Shown: positions 21,196 through 30,590 of the stretch, in pieces
Layout of the letters: every line of letters starts with the position of its first letter
Numbering within the stretch: the stretch's first letter is position 1
Source: Microplitis mediator
Lineage: Eukaryota; Arthropoda; Insecta; Hymenoptera; Braconidae
DNA length: 64,000 nt
Direction of reading: 5' to 3'
Assembly: GCF_029852145.1 (NCBI RefSeq)
Contig: NC_079978.1
Coordinates: 11,503,801-11,567,800, forward strand
Notes under the pieces: model-generated
Told to the model about the DNA's origin: nothing
Databases searched by the model: none
The model's input: the letters and a program-made list of their open reading frames with translations, nothing else
Position numbers and translations under genes: made by a program

Positions 21196-24100
21196 TTATG
21201 AAGCCCGAAATTTTAAGGTTTTCTTAGCTATCTCATGAATTGAGAACGCTAGTTTTATTTTTGACGGGTGTTTTGAGAACCTATGTCCCTCATCCGTTTC
21301 TAAGACTACGGTACCATTTTCTAGGATCTTTACTATTTCATAGGGTCCGCGATAATAACTATCGAGTTTTCCCTTTCGCGGTTCTTTTATTACATATGCA
21401 AATTTACCGGGTGAAAAATCTACCTCGTGTAAAGTTTTATCGTATCGGTCTTTTGAGTGAATTTTGGCGTCAATTAGATTTATTCGAGCTATAGCTCGAG
21501 CTTCGTTTAATCGGGTCAGTAAGTTCCCGATTGACTCGGGGTAAGTTTCTATCTGTGAGTAGACTGGGAATGAGGTTGGTGAGCGAGCATTTTTCCCATA
21601 TATTAGTTCGAACGGTGTGAAATTAGTAGCAGAGTGCACTGTTGTGTTATAGTTAAACATTGCCATAGCCAAATATTTGTCCCAATCCGGGAATGATTCT
21701 ATGAATACCTTTAGATATTCGACTAAGGCATGGTGCGATCTTTCCAATGCTCCATTAGACTGCGGGTGGTACGCAGAAGTTGTTACTCGCTTAATTCTTA
21801 GAATTCGCGCCAATTTATTCAAAAGTTTGCTAGTAAACGAAGTACCATTGTCAGATAAGATTACTTTCGGACATCCGTATAAGCTGATGAAATTATTAAC
21901 TAACGCTTCAGCTATGGTTTCAGTTCGTATATCCGGTATCGCGACAGCGGCACAAAATTTTGAAAAATTGTCCTGTATAGTGAGTATATGTCTGTTACCG
22001 TCAGGAGTTAGCTCGAGTGGTCCTACCGTGTCAATTGAAATTTTTTCAAACGGTTCAAAGGGCATGTCAGTGATTATCATAGGTTGCCTGGTCTTTATTC
22101 GCGATAATTTTTCGCGCTGGCAGACGTCACAGTTCTGTATAAATTTATGTATGTCCTCTTTCATTTCGGACCAATAATACCGCTCGCGTATTCTCCAAAA
22201 AGTTTTTACGACGCCTTTATGGCCTCCAATTAAACTAGAATGATGCTCGGTAATTATCGGTACCTTTTGGTCTTCGGTTGGGCATATTATTTTACCTTTA
22301 GTGAGTGTGAGATTAATCGGGCAGAATTTGAATATTTTGCACAAATAGGGTTCTATTCCCTCTCCGATCTCATCACCATTTTCGGCTATCCTTAATGTCA
22401 ATATTTTGTATTTTTCTAAGGCCCCTCTTAATCTATAAAGGGCGTCTGATATCATTTCCGGAGTAGTTTTCTCAAAATGACGGGATTTAAAGAATACTGT
22501 AAAGACTCGACTCTTTCCATACTGAGTTACAAATACCTGTCCTACTTTAGGCTTATTTATTTTAAATTCAGCCTCAGAAATATAATTTAACGCTTGCAGT
22601 AACTTCGGTACTGGTTGCGTAAACTTACAATTTGCGGAAAGGAAATGAGCGATGTTACCTTTAGCATAGGTGAGCCCGTCCCGACTATGAGAGATCTTTA
22701 AGAGCAGTTCCCCTACTGGTTCAGAGCTGAATGGGTTGTTCTTATTCGATTCTGAACCAACAGAGGTCCTACCTATGTCAGGTAATTGTTCCGTTTCGAA
22801 AGACTTGGATATATTATGCGCCGTGACTGTGTTGGGCAACGGGTATTTCGGGTCTGGTTTTAGCGAAACGGGTTGTTCTAAATCTTTATCTTTACGTGTT
22901 TCCGGTTTTTCAGTCTCAATTGGTGTTTTCTGTTTCGGGGTGTTTGACTCTAGGTTCTCCTCGGATCGTTCGATTGGACTCTCAGGAGTTACATTTAAGT
23001 CTAATGTAAAGGGTGACCGTGGCGAAAAACAGATCTTTTCTCCAGCGGGAGTTCTTAATTGTTTATATGCCCCGTTATCCCAGTACATTTCTCCGAAAGA
23101 GGACATGAGTTGTCGGTTGAGGGAAGGTGTCACCTCTCCGAAAGGTGGTACCGTTACTTGCTGGAGGCTTTCGTTCGTAGCCTCGTCGATAGAGTCGATC
23201 TCGGATTCTTCCGCCTCATCTTCCGATTCATTTACTTCCTCGTTATCAGCCTCAGAGGCCGATTCCTCACCGTATTCCTCCTCCGAATTTTCTGACTCTG
23301 CTCCCCTTAGGGTACGATCAAACCGATGAAACGATCTTCTGATTTCCTTTACTAAATGTTCTCTCGATAGAGCCTTCTCCCGTTCCTGTTCTTCCCGCAA
23401 CAACTCCGCGGCCTGCTCTTGTTCTTCCCGTTTTCGTATAATCTCGTCAAATTTACTAAAACTCTCTTGTAAGTTGACCGGTACAATCGTTTCGGGATTT
23501 GAATCTCTTTCAACTATTTCCGCGCCAGTGTTCTCGGATAACGGAGGGCTATCGCGCTCGGCTTCGTCGGTCTCGGTGAAATTAGGTTCTATTTCTACCA
23601 CGGAGGGTATTTCCTTAGGAAATGCCCTGGGTGGCGAAACTGTTACCTTTGATAATTGCGGATTGGACTTACTAAGGGTTTCATCTGCCGACGAAAGCGC
23701 AGACGTCTCTAGTTCTTTATAGTTAGGTCTTTTGTAGAGGTGGTCAGTTGACCTTGACTCACCCATTCTTTGTCTTAATCTGGAGGCAATGGTTTCCCGA
23801 GGTACCGGAAAGACGGGTTTCTCCTTCCCTGAAGGGTTGGGTTTGTCCGTTTTTCTGGGTCTACCTGGTCCTCTTTTAGTTGGAATAGTCTGAGGGTTAT
23901 CTATCGGGCACATGCTAACTTGACTGGTAGAGCACGGTTCTATTAAACGAGTCGGAGGATTATTTGATAAAGCATCGGCTAGTTGGTCGCCAACTTTTCT
24001 TTTCAGAACGACTTTAAACCTATACCCGTTTAATAGAGATTTCCATTTAACCTGCCTATCCGTTAGATGTACGCCGTCTCTCAACCAAGAGATACATCCC

Positions 24101-24549
24101 TCGTTAGTTTGTACCGTAAATTCACGTGCATGCAGATATGGCCGAAACTGCTTGATAGCGAATACGAGAGCTAAGCATTCGCGCTCCTGTCTGGTGTATC
24201 GAGTTTCCGCGTCTATTAATGTACGCGACCCATATGCTATTGGCAAGAATTGTACGATTCTCTCCGTGTGGTCTATATCTGATTCTACTTCGATTTCCTG
24301 ACCTAGAATGCAACCTACTCCTACCTCGGAAGCATCGACTATCAAGGTAAATGCTTTATCCGGGCGAGGGTGAATCAGCAAGGTTTGTTCGCAAATCGCG
24401 TCTTTGATATCGTCGAAAGCAATTTGGGCTTCGTCAGACCATTTAAAAATTTTATTTTTCTTTGTAAGTTCAGTTAAAGGTTTAGTTCTTTCCGCGAAAT
24501 TTTCAATAAATCTTCGCAAATAGTTGGCCAACCCCAAAAACTTTCTCAT
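21196..24549 (-). CDS. pol: Pol C-terminal part: RNase H, insert, integrase
   Basis: The 1117-codon frame opens with the RT connection (MRKFLGLANYLRRFI) and RNase H (LIVDAS at 70-75; RECLA near 122). The third catalytic position reads VQTNEG, with Asn where the family has the TDH Asp; the last Asp (LADAL) is kept. Then come an AT-hook (KRGPGRPRK, 225-233), Ser/Glu-rich acidic text, and a globular segment (TYAKGNIAHFLSAN to KYKILTLRIAENGD) that resembles a macro-like domain. Integrase follows: HHCC finger (HH...H...CDVCQ), catalytic SIDTVGPL, LSDNGTSF and NGALERSHH (D, D, E) and a GPY/F-like end (YYRGPYEIVKI). The frame overlaps the RT frame by four bases in the wrong phase. The insert makes this region several hundred residues longer than in usual errantiviruses. 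Confidence 0.85.
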   Translation of the reverse strand: MRKFLGLANYLRRFIENFAERTKPLTELTKKNKIFKWSDEAQIAFDDIKDAICEQTLLIHPRPDKAFTLIVDASEVGVGCILGQEIEVESDIDHTERIVQFLPIAYGSRTLIDAETRYTRQERECLALVFAIKQFRPYLHAREFTVQTNEGCISWLRDGVHLTDRQVKWKSLLNGYRFKVVLKRKVGDQLADALSNNPPTRLIEPCSTSQVSMCPIDNPQTIPTKRGPGRPRKTDKPNPSGKEKPVFPVPRETIASRLRQRMGESRSTDHLYKRPNYKELETSALSSADETLSKSNPQLSKVTVSPPRAFPKEIPSVVEIEPNFTETDEAERDSPPLSENTGAEIVERDSNPETIVPVNLQESFSKFDEIIRKREEQEQAAELLREEQEREKALSREHLVKEIRRSFHRFDRTLRGAESENSEEEYGEESASEADNEEVNESEDEAEESEIDSIDEATNESLQQVTVPPFGEVTPSLNRQLMSSFGEMYWDNGAYKQLRTPAGEKICFSPRSPFTLDLNVTPESPIERSEENLESNTPKQKTPIETEKPETRKDKDLEQPVSLKPDPKYPLPNTVTAHNISKSFETEQLPDIGRTSVGSESNKNNPFSSEPVGELLLKISHSRDGLTYAKGNIAHFLSANCKFTQPVPKLLQALNYISEAEFKINKPKVGQVFVTQYGKSRVFTVFFKSRHFEKTTPEMISDALYRLRGALEKYKILTLRIAENGDEIGEGIEPYLCKIFKFCPINLTLTKGKIICPTEDQKVPIITEHHSSLIGGHKGVVKTFWRIRERYYWSEMKEDIHKFIQNCDVCQREKLSRIKTRQPMIITDMPFEPFEKISIDTVGPLELTPDGNRHILTIQDNFSKFCAAVAIPDIRTETIAEALVNNFISLYGCPKVILSDNGTSFTSKLLNKLARILRIKRVTTSAYHPQSNGALERSHHALVEYLKVFIESFPDWDKYLAMAMFNYNTTVHSATNFTPFELIYGKNARSPTSFPVYSQIETYPESIGNLLTRLNEARAIARINLIDAKIHSKDRYDKTLHEVDFSPGKFAYVIKEPRKGKLDSYYRGPYEIVKILENGTVVLETDEGHRFSKHPSKIKLAFSIHEIAKKTLKFRAS

Positions 24550-26519
24550 TTGAGTGTGATTGGTGGGTGGGAAGCGGCTTTTAACGCTGAAACTTTTGCT
24601 GGGTCAGGTTTAATACCTTGGGGACTGATTATGTGCCCAAGGAATGTCACCTCTTTGCAGAAGAATTTACATTTTTCCGGCTGTAAGGTTAAATTTGCTT
24701 CTCTAAGTTTATGTAGAAATTTTTTTAATCGGTTATTGTGTTCGTTAAGATCTTTAGCGGGAATCAGGAAATCATCGATCAAGTTTTCGAGTTCCCCGGC
24801 GTTTCTCATATCTTCAGTTTCGTCATCTACCATCCTTTGAAAGGTTGGAGTTGCTACGCTAAGACCAAAAGGCATTCGAACAAATTCATAATGTCCTTCT
24901 GGTGTGGAAAAGGCTGTTTTTTCCCGATCTTCTGGGGCCATGGGGACTTGGTGGAACCCGCGTGCTAAATCCATGACGCTAAACATCGTTGCTCCGCTTA
25001 GTCTGAGCAACATGTCGTTGATGTTGGGTAGAGGATATGAATCACCGATAGTTTTCTTATTCAAAGCCCGAAAATCTATGACCATTCTCCATTTTTTTCG
25101 CCCTTGGGCGTCCGCTTTCTTAGGGACGATCCATACCGGCGCGTTATATGGAGATCTGGATCTCTGAATGACGTTAGTTTCGATTAATTCTTTCACTTGA
25201 CGTTTAGCTTCGTCCTGATGTTCTTTGGGTAACCGAAACTGCTTGATTTTAACGGGTTTATTATCGGTTAGTGGAATTCGGCAGAATGTTGTATTTGAAA
25301 GGCCCAATTCGTCGCCCGGAAGGAAGAATCTATCATGAAACTCCCGAACTAGCTCTAGGATATGTTGTTTTTGCTCGGCTGTTAGGTCTTTCATAGGAAC
25401 TCGCCTCAAAATTTCTTTTATACGGTCCGGGTTTTCGGATTGTGGATCAGATTGCTCATCGGAGGATTCGCTATCGCTTTCGCCCGGTATGTAATGCGGG
25501 TTCACTTCGTATTCCTCGATGGGAATCGGTTGTATTTCGAATTCGGCTCTACATTCGTTAAAATTGGTTATCATGACAATTGCTCTATCGTTTTTTACTT
25601 TTACCGCGGCGTCCCCTAAGATGACTCCAGGAAAAGGCTGGACTTGGGGTAAGTACCCCTCATCTAGGAGATTGGCTTCGACGGCAATTGAATAACAGAT
25701 ACTCGTTCTAGGTGGTACCGTAATCCGCTGATCTCTATCTCCGTTAACGAAAGGTATCGTTCGCGCAGGTATATTTATCAAAGTCAGCGAATGTTTGCTG
25801 TAAGACAGTTCCGCTTTTTCTGTTTTTAATATGTCGTTCCCGATTATACCCATACCGGCGATGGGAAAGTCATCTTTTACGATATGGAATTCGAATTCTT
25901 TGAAAAGAGATTCCGACTCGAAAATTCTTAGCCAAACTATTCCTAAAGTGCTTATGAGCTTAGTACCTATTCCACTTAATTCTAATATCTTACTCGTGTC
26001 TACTGGAAGGTAGGGCTTCAGCGCTTTTAATTTTATCAAGCTGACGTCGCCGCCCGTATCGATTAATAATTTTTGTTGATCTTCGTGCAGATCGCTACAT
26101 GATACTTTGATAGTAGGACCTGAGTTAAGATTTAACACAACCTTATGGTTTTGTGTATTATATACAATGGGAATAGGACGAATAGGCCTATTTCCCAAAA
26201 CCATAGTGTTGGTGAAAAACGAAATGATTGCCTTGTTACTATCAAAGAAATCATTACCGATTACTGCGTCATATTTATTAATGGGGGCTGTTGTTACGAA
26301 AAAGTCGATATTCAGATCCCAGATTTTGAATGTTGTTATACCTATTATCGGGACGGACTCGTGAGTAATTCCATTGACTGATTTCGAGGTCTCGTAAACC
26401 TCGACTTCCCCGTTTAGCGTAAATAAATTGATAAAATTATGAGACGATCCTGTGTCTAGCAACACAGATAAAGGTTTCTTAAAATATTTTGGATTATTTA
26501 AAGTTATTACCGGCCCATT
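24546..26519 (-). CDS. pol: Pol N-terminal part: two protease domains and RT
   Basis: The frame is -1 relative to gag and open across the gag stop. Numbering from the codon at 26465, the first retropepsin has LLDTGSS at 2-8 and AVIGNDFF at 67-74. A second complete one has LLIDTGG at 133-139 and GIIGNDIL at 206-213. A Glu/Ser/Asp linker leads to reverse transcriptase with PYNAPVWIVPKK, VMDLARGFHQV and the catalytic LIDDFLI (in place of the commoner YVDD/FIDD). The frame stops at 24546 within CCACCCACCAATC. The next frame continues the RT connection, so a one-base indel splits pol here. I saw no clear slippery heptamer at either junction. Two tandem proteases in one element are unusual. Confidence 0.85.
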   Translation of the reverse strand, partial: NGPVITLNNPKYFKKPLSVLLDTGSSHNFINLFTLNGEVEVYETSKSVNGITHESVPIIGITTFKIWDLNIDFFVTTAPINKYDAVIGNDFFDSNKAIISFFTNTMVLGNRPIRPIPIVYNTQNHKVVLNLNSGPTIKVSCSDLHEDQQKLLIDTGGDVSLIKLKALKPYLPVDTSKILELSGIGTKLISTLGIVWLRIFESESLFKEFEFHIVKDDFPIAGMGIIGNDILKTEKAELSYSKHSLTLINIPARTIPFVNGDRDQRITVPPRTSICYSIAVEANLLDEGYLPQVQPFPGVILGDAAVKVKNDRAIVMITNFNECRAEFEIQPIPIEEYEVNPHYIPGESDSESSDEQSDPQSENPDRIKEILRRVPMKDLTAEQKQHILELVREFHDRFFLPGDELGLSNTTFCRIPLTDNKPVKIKQFRLPKEHQDEAKRQVKELIETNVIQRSRSPYNAPVWIVPKKADAQGRKKWRMVIDFRALNKKTIGDSYPLPNINDMLLRLSGATMFSVMDLARGFHQVPMAPEDREKTAFSTPEGHYEFVRMPFGLSVATPTFQRMVDDETEDMRNAGELENLIDDFLIPAKDLNEHNNRLKKFLHKLREANLTLQPEKCKFFCKEVTFLGHIISPQGIKPDPAKVSALKAASHPPITLK

Positions 26520-26521
26520 TC

Positions 26522-27838
26522 CTATTGCTCCGGAGAGGGTTTTGCATTGAACTTCTTTTGCAGGCCCGCCGCGTTGGTTGGGCTCGGCGCGCTGCGTCTC
26601 TGAGGGGGTGGGGTGGTTTGGTTGCTCGACATCCCCCCCGTGTATCGAGCACCGTTGGAGTTTAAATTACGGCTGTCGAGGGTTTCGACGCGTCGTAGCA
26701 ATTCGTCATATTTTTTCCGTAAAAATTCTAATTCGGTAGTTTTATCATCTGGCGCTGGAACCGGCGCCTTCTCATGGAATTGGACACGTTTTGCGAAACG
26801 ATATCCCTCGGGCTTTGCGATTGGTTCCGATACGTTACCGAGGTTTGATTTTGGAGTATCTCCCGTTCCGTTTATCGGAGGGTTGGCTTTCCGATTTAGT
26901 TTGGGGGAGTAAGAAAAAGATTCAGTTTCTTTGTCAGGGTCTGGGCCGTACTTAGGAATATACGGGGTGGCATGTTCTCTACGGGCTCTTTGTTGATTCT
27001 GAAAATCGTCATAATCTCTGGAAAACTTCGAGTTCTCCCACGCGTCCGCGCGAGCGTTTTCGTTATCGTACCTCCGTACTCGATTCGAGTTGCTGGTGTA
27101 ATCCCCAGTTAGTTTCATCAAACGTTTAACTTCCTCGAAAAGTGGGGTTAGTCGGATAGCCTCGTCTTGCATTTGTTTAGCGAACATGAGTCGAAGGGGT
27201 TTTGGTAAATTTTCGAAAAATATTTCTTTAGCGTCTGCGCATGCAGACGCATAAGCTGCGCATCCATTTGTCTCTTTATCTTTAACTGCTTTTAGGCTGT
27301 TCAAAATATCTTTTAGACGATAATAAAATTCTTCGACGGATTCATCGCGTTCTCGTTGGCACCGTGCCAGCTTCCGACTTAAAAATCTGATCGGGTTCTG
27401 CGGCCTGAACTCTTTCCTGAGAAGCTCTAACACTTCCTTTACCGTAGCTAATTCTTTAGCCTCTACGTATCGCCTTGCTCTCCCTCTTAATCTGCTTAAA
27501 AGATGGGCAACGTATAACTCCTGATTATTGTGAGGTAGCAGGTGGAGTTGTTGTGTGACTGACCTATCGAATTGTTCGTACGTTATTTTGCCATCACCCG
27601 AAAATATAGGAATAGTGACAGAGAAATCTCTTGCCGGAGTGTAGAACCTATCAATAGGATCTATATTTACTGTAACGTTCCCGTTGGGAAGAGTGTTATT
27701 TGCTGCGGCGGCTTCGGCTGCCTGTTTTTGGCGCGCTAACTCCCGTTTTTGCTGTTCGAATTCTCGTCTTCGTTGCTCAAATTCGCTTTTTTGGCGTTCA
27801 AGCTCCTCCATTCGGAGAGCAAGTTCTTCTTCCGTCAT
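26522..27838 (-). CDS. gag: Gag
   Basis: An intact 438-residue protein. Residues 1-50 are a highly charged coiled coil (MEELERQKSEFEQRRREFEQ). Residues about 60-260 match the Ty3/gypsy capsid pattern (LYVAHLLSRLRGRARRYVE ... CQRERDESVEEFYYRLKDIL). The tail is Pro/Asn/Arg-rich and lacks a CCHC zinc knuckle, as is usual for errantivirus Gag. The pol frame is -1 and open over the last codons. It would package genomic RNA in the cytoplasm. No damage is seen. Confidence 0.85.
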   Translation of the reverse strand: MTEEELALRMEELERQKSEFEQRRREFEQQKRELARQKQAAEAAAANNTLPNGNVTVNIDPIDRFYTPARDFSVTIPIFSGDGKITYEQFDRSVTQQLHLLPHNNQELYVAHLLSRLRGRARRYVEAKELATVKEVLELLRKEFRPQNPIRFLSRKLARCQRERDESVEEFYYRLKDILNSLKAVKDKETNGCAAYASACADAKEIFFENLPKPLRLMFAKQMQDEAIRLTPLFEEVKRLMKLTGDYTSNSNRVRRYDNENARADAWENSKFSRDYDDFQNQQRARREHATPYIPKYGPDPDKETESFSYSPKLNRKANPPINGTGDTPKSNLGNVSEPIAKPEGYRFAKRVQFHEKAPVPAPDDKTTELEFLRKKYDELLRRVETLDSRNLNSNGARYTGGMSSNQTTPPPQRRSAPSPTNAAGLQKKFNAKPSPEQ

Positions 27839-28770
27839 TTTATTCGGATTAAAGATAACTTAGGGTGTTTATTGTTAATGGCTACCTAAATCTTAGAGTT
27901 GGTATAATTATCACTTTTGTTCTCAGTTCAGAGAAAAGAGTTACTAACTCGAAAGCAATATTTTGATGTTGAGATATGACTATACATATACGTAAGCATA
28001 CGTGTATTTTACTTATGGACAACCAACTCAAACTAATCCTAACACCCTTTTTCGAAAAGTACAAGAACAAAAAGAGGAAATAGAAAAAGTTTTAATTATT
28101 TCATAAAATTATATGTATTATGTCTTGAGTTTATTTTAATTTCTCTATCGGATGAAGTATTAGAATTTTTATGTACGTTCAATAATAATAATAAAAAAAA
28201 AATATTAATCAGATTATAAAAATAATTATTTGGTATTTATTCTTTTGTTTTCTTTTCCTCATTATATTTTTTTTTTTTTTTAAAGATTGGATTTCGATAC
28301 TTGGCTATGATAACTGAAATAAAAACTATTCACACGGACCCAAATGCCAAGTAGACATGAATATAAGATAAATTATTTTATTTACTAAGTCGCTGACGCG
28401 AGTAAGATGATATATATACGTATATTTTCTTACGATTATTTAATACGATATTTATAAAATATTATATTATATTATATTATTACTAGCCTTGTTATAATAA
28501 TTCTTTTAGTTCGTAATCGTATACTAAAACTTTAGTCATCGAAATAAGATATTTCCTGCGATAATATTAAACCGAATAATTATTCAACGAAAACGTATAA
28601 ATAATATGATATACGAACAATTACTAAAAAATTTTTTTTTTTTTTTTTTATTATTATAGCAACCGAAAAGGGGAAACTCGATGATATTTTTTTTTCTTTT
28701 TTTTTTTTATAATTTCAATAAATCTTCGAAGGTTTTTCTTTTCTTTTATAAGATGTGGATAGAAATAAAA

Positions 28771-28820
28771 TTCCTTTATTTTTCCTGTGAGAAAATAGAG
28801 ATGCAACTCTTTAAAGGAAC
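28771..28820 (-). ncRNA. Recurring RNA motif, copy 9 (leader)
   Basis: Outer stem TTCCTTTA/TAAAGGAA and hairpin AGAG-ATGCAA-CTCT in the 5' leader, about 930 bases before gag in sense. Confidence 0.55.
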
Positions 28821-29603
28821 TTATTTTTGATCTTATACATTTTCAGAATTTTAATATTTTGTAATGTAGCCTCAGGCTTCATGTACTATTTCAAGGGTTA
28901 ATTTTAAAATTTTGTTCGCCACTAGTTTTCCGAAAATAGCTATCCTGCTGCAAAATCAGATACCGAAAAATTTTTTTTTCTTAAAATTTTTTTATTTCTT
29001 TCTTGATCTTTTACTATGCGTATCGTTTTGGGGAGTCTAGGGTATTATCTTAATAACTAGGATATAAGTACATATAATTTTTGTATCAGCTTCAATTACA
29101 TGCACAGTTTAAATATAATAATAAAATTCATATAGGCAAATATAACGATTGGTCTGAAACTTTGAAAGAATTTTTGTTATATTTTAATACGTTTCTTTTA
29201 CGGAAATTTTTCCTTTCACTATGTTCCTATGAGGAGATCTAATCACCTCCACATTTGTTCAGGAATTAGATTTAATACTAAATCTGTAGCGAAAACAAAA
29301 CACCATAAAACAACACCTTGTCTATTTTCATACGGCTCAAAAGAAATTAAAAATATACTATTTATTTTCTTAATTGAATATATATATTATAATGATTTGA
29401 GAGATTATTCCCGGTGATAGCAAAGTATCAAAGTTTCAAGTAAATATATTATTTTTATAATTATAACTTAAATTTAATTTTTAAGAGGAAAGAAGGATGC
29501 CATAAAAATTTCTAGATCACCCGACTTTAATGAAAATAGTAAAATCTACCACGATTATATTATGTATTTCTTTTTGAATGATAAAATACTGATTAAAAAT
29601 AAG

Positions 29604-29655
29604 GTTCCTTTATTTTTCTTAAAGAAAATGAAGATACAACTCCTTAAAGGAATAT
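29604..29655 (-). ncRNA. Recurring RNA motif, copy 10 (leader)
   Basis: Outer stem TTCCTTTA/TAAAGGAA and hairpin TTTCTT-AAAGAAA are kept. The second hairpin (GAAGATACAACTCC) pairs poorly. It lies 160-210 bases downstream of the primer binding site in sense. Confidence 0.45.
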
Positions 29656-29818
29656 ATTTTTAATTTTTATCATTTATAAATTCTAATTTTCTATTTGTTC
29701 AAACAATTTAAATATTTTTCAAAAAATTTTTTTTTTTTTTTTTTATTTTATTTTTTTTTTTTAAATTCTACTGTATATAACTATTTTAAATAGATTAAAA
29801 GAAAATACTTAAACGACC

Positions 29819-29838
29819 GAATCTCACCGCTGCCACCA
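29819..29838 (-). promoter_or_regulatory. Primer binding site, tRNA-Leu type
   Basis: The plus strand reads GAATCTCACCGCTGCCACCA, which equals the 3' end of a tRNA-Leu (AAG/TAG type) including CCA except one base. The minus (genomic RNA) strand is therefore its complement, beginning TGGTGGCAGCGGTG. It lies 10 bases inside the LTR end. This fixes the sense strand and the 5' LTR. Confidence 0.75.
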
Positions 29839-30400
29839 GAAAATTCATTGTTATGTCCGACTATTATTTATATTTTTATTTGGTTGCGTGGATTGGGGCG
29901 TTCGGACTAACACATGCAATTTTCGGCTTAAATGTTTTATTCAAGCCTTATTTTATTTTATTTTAGGGATACGTTTCGATGTAAGTTTTCTTTTAATTCT
30001 TAGGTTACTAAAAATGAGTTATAGAATATGGGAATTGATACATACGATTTGGAATTTATAGCGTCCTTTTTCCAATTAAATTTTGAGGCCGATTGAAAAT
30101 TTGTTAAAGAACTTAAAAGATAAAATAGTCACTTATAAACTTCCTACCTTTGCTGTAAAAGTTCTCGTTGATTATTTTTCCCTCTTTGAAGACTCCTTCG
30201 TAGTAGGCCCTTGGACTCCTGAGATGTGCTCCTTGGACTGGTTGGCGATTTCTCTTTCTCTCGTGCAAGCGATGAACAAGCGAGGAAGGGTGATCAATAT
30301 TAACTAACTTAATTTCAATTAATGAAGCACAAAAACAGTCTTTCACTTTTTCTTTCCTTTTATTCAACTATTAAACTTTAATTGTTTACAAACCAAAAAT

Positions 30401-30448
30401 ACCTTTAATTTTTCTTAATAGAAATTAGAGATGATACTCTTTAAAGGC
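30401..30448 (-). ncRNA. Recurring RNA motif, copy 1 in the other LTR
   Basis: Identical to 9791-9838, carried by the 5' LTR. Confidence 0.6.
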
Positions 30449-30543
30449 TTTCATTTTTATGCATAAACATTTGTTACACTTTAGTATACACTGGTATTTT
30501 CTTATTCTTTATTAGATTAGTTTTGTGTTTTAATGGAATTAAA

Positions 30544-30590
30544 TTCCTTTAATTTTCCCAAAGGAATTAGAGCTGATACTCTTTAAAGGT
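30544..30590 (-). ncRNA. Recurring RNA motif, copy 2 in the other LTR
   Basis: Identical to 9934-9980, carried by the 5' LTR. Confidence 0.6.

Larger units (their letters stand above)
27839..29818 (-). other. 5' leader of the large retrotransposon
   Basis: No gene. About 2 kb of AT-rich, T-run-filled sequence separates the primer binding site from gag, long for this group. It includes RNA motif copies 9 and 10. A splice donor for env, F-box and RNase H1 RNAs should lie here or at the gag start; I could not single one out. Confidence 0.5.

Noticed and set aside
22736..23329. 197-codon plus-strand ORF
   Set aside because: It is a shadow of the acidic pol insert; Ser-rich antisense of Glu/Asp codons.
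24540..24565. Programmed frameshift between RT and RNase H/integrase
   Set aside because: There is no slippery heptamer, and a break between RT and RNase H would be very unusual. A one-base indel is simpler.
29805..29838. tRNA-Leu 3' end on the plus strand, suggesting a tRNA gene
   Set aside because: Only the last 20 bases with CCA match and no tRNA body lies upstream. It is the primer binding site of the minus-strand element.
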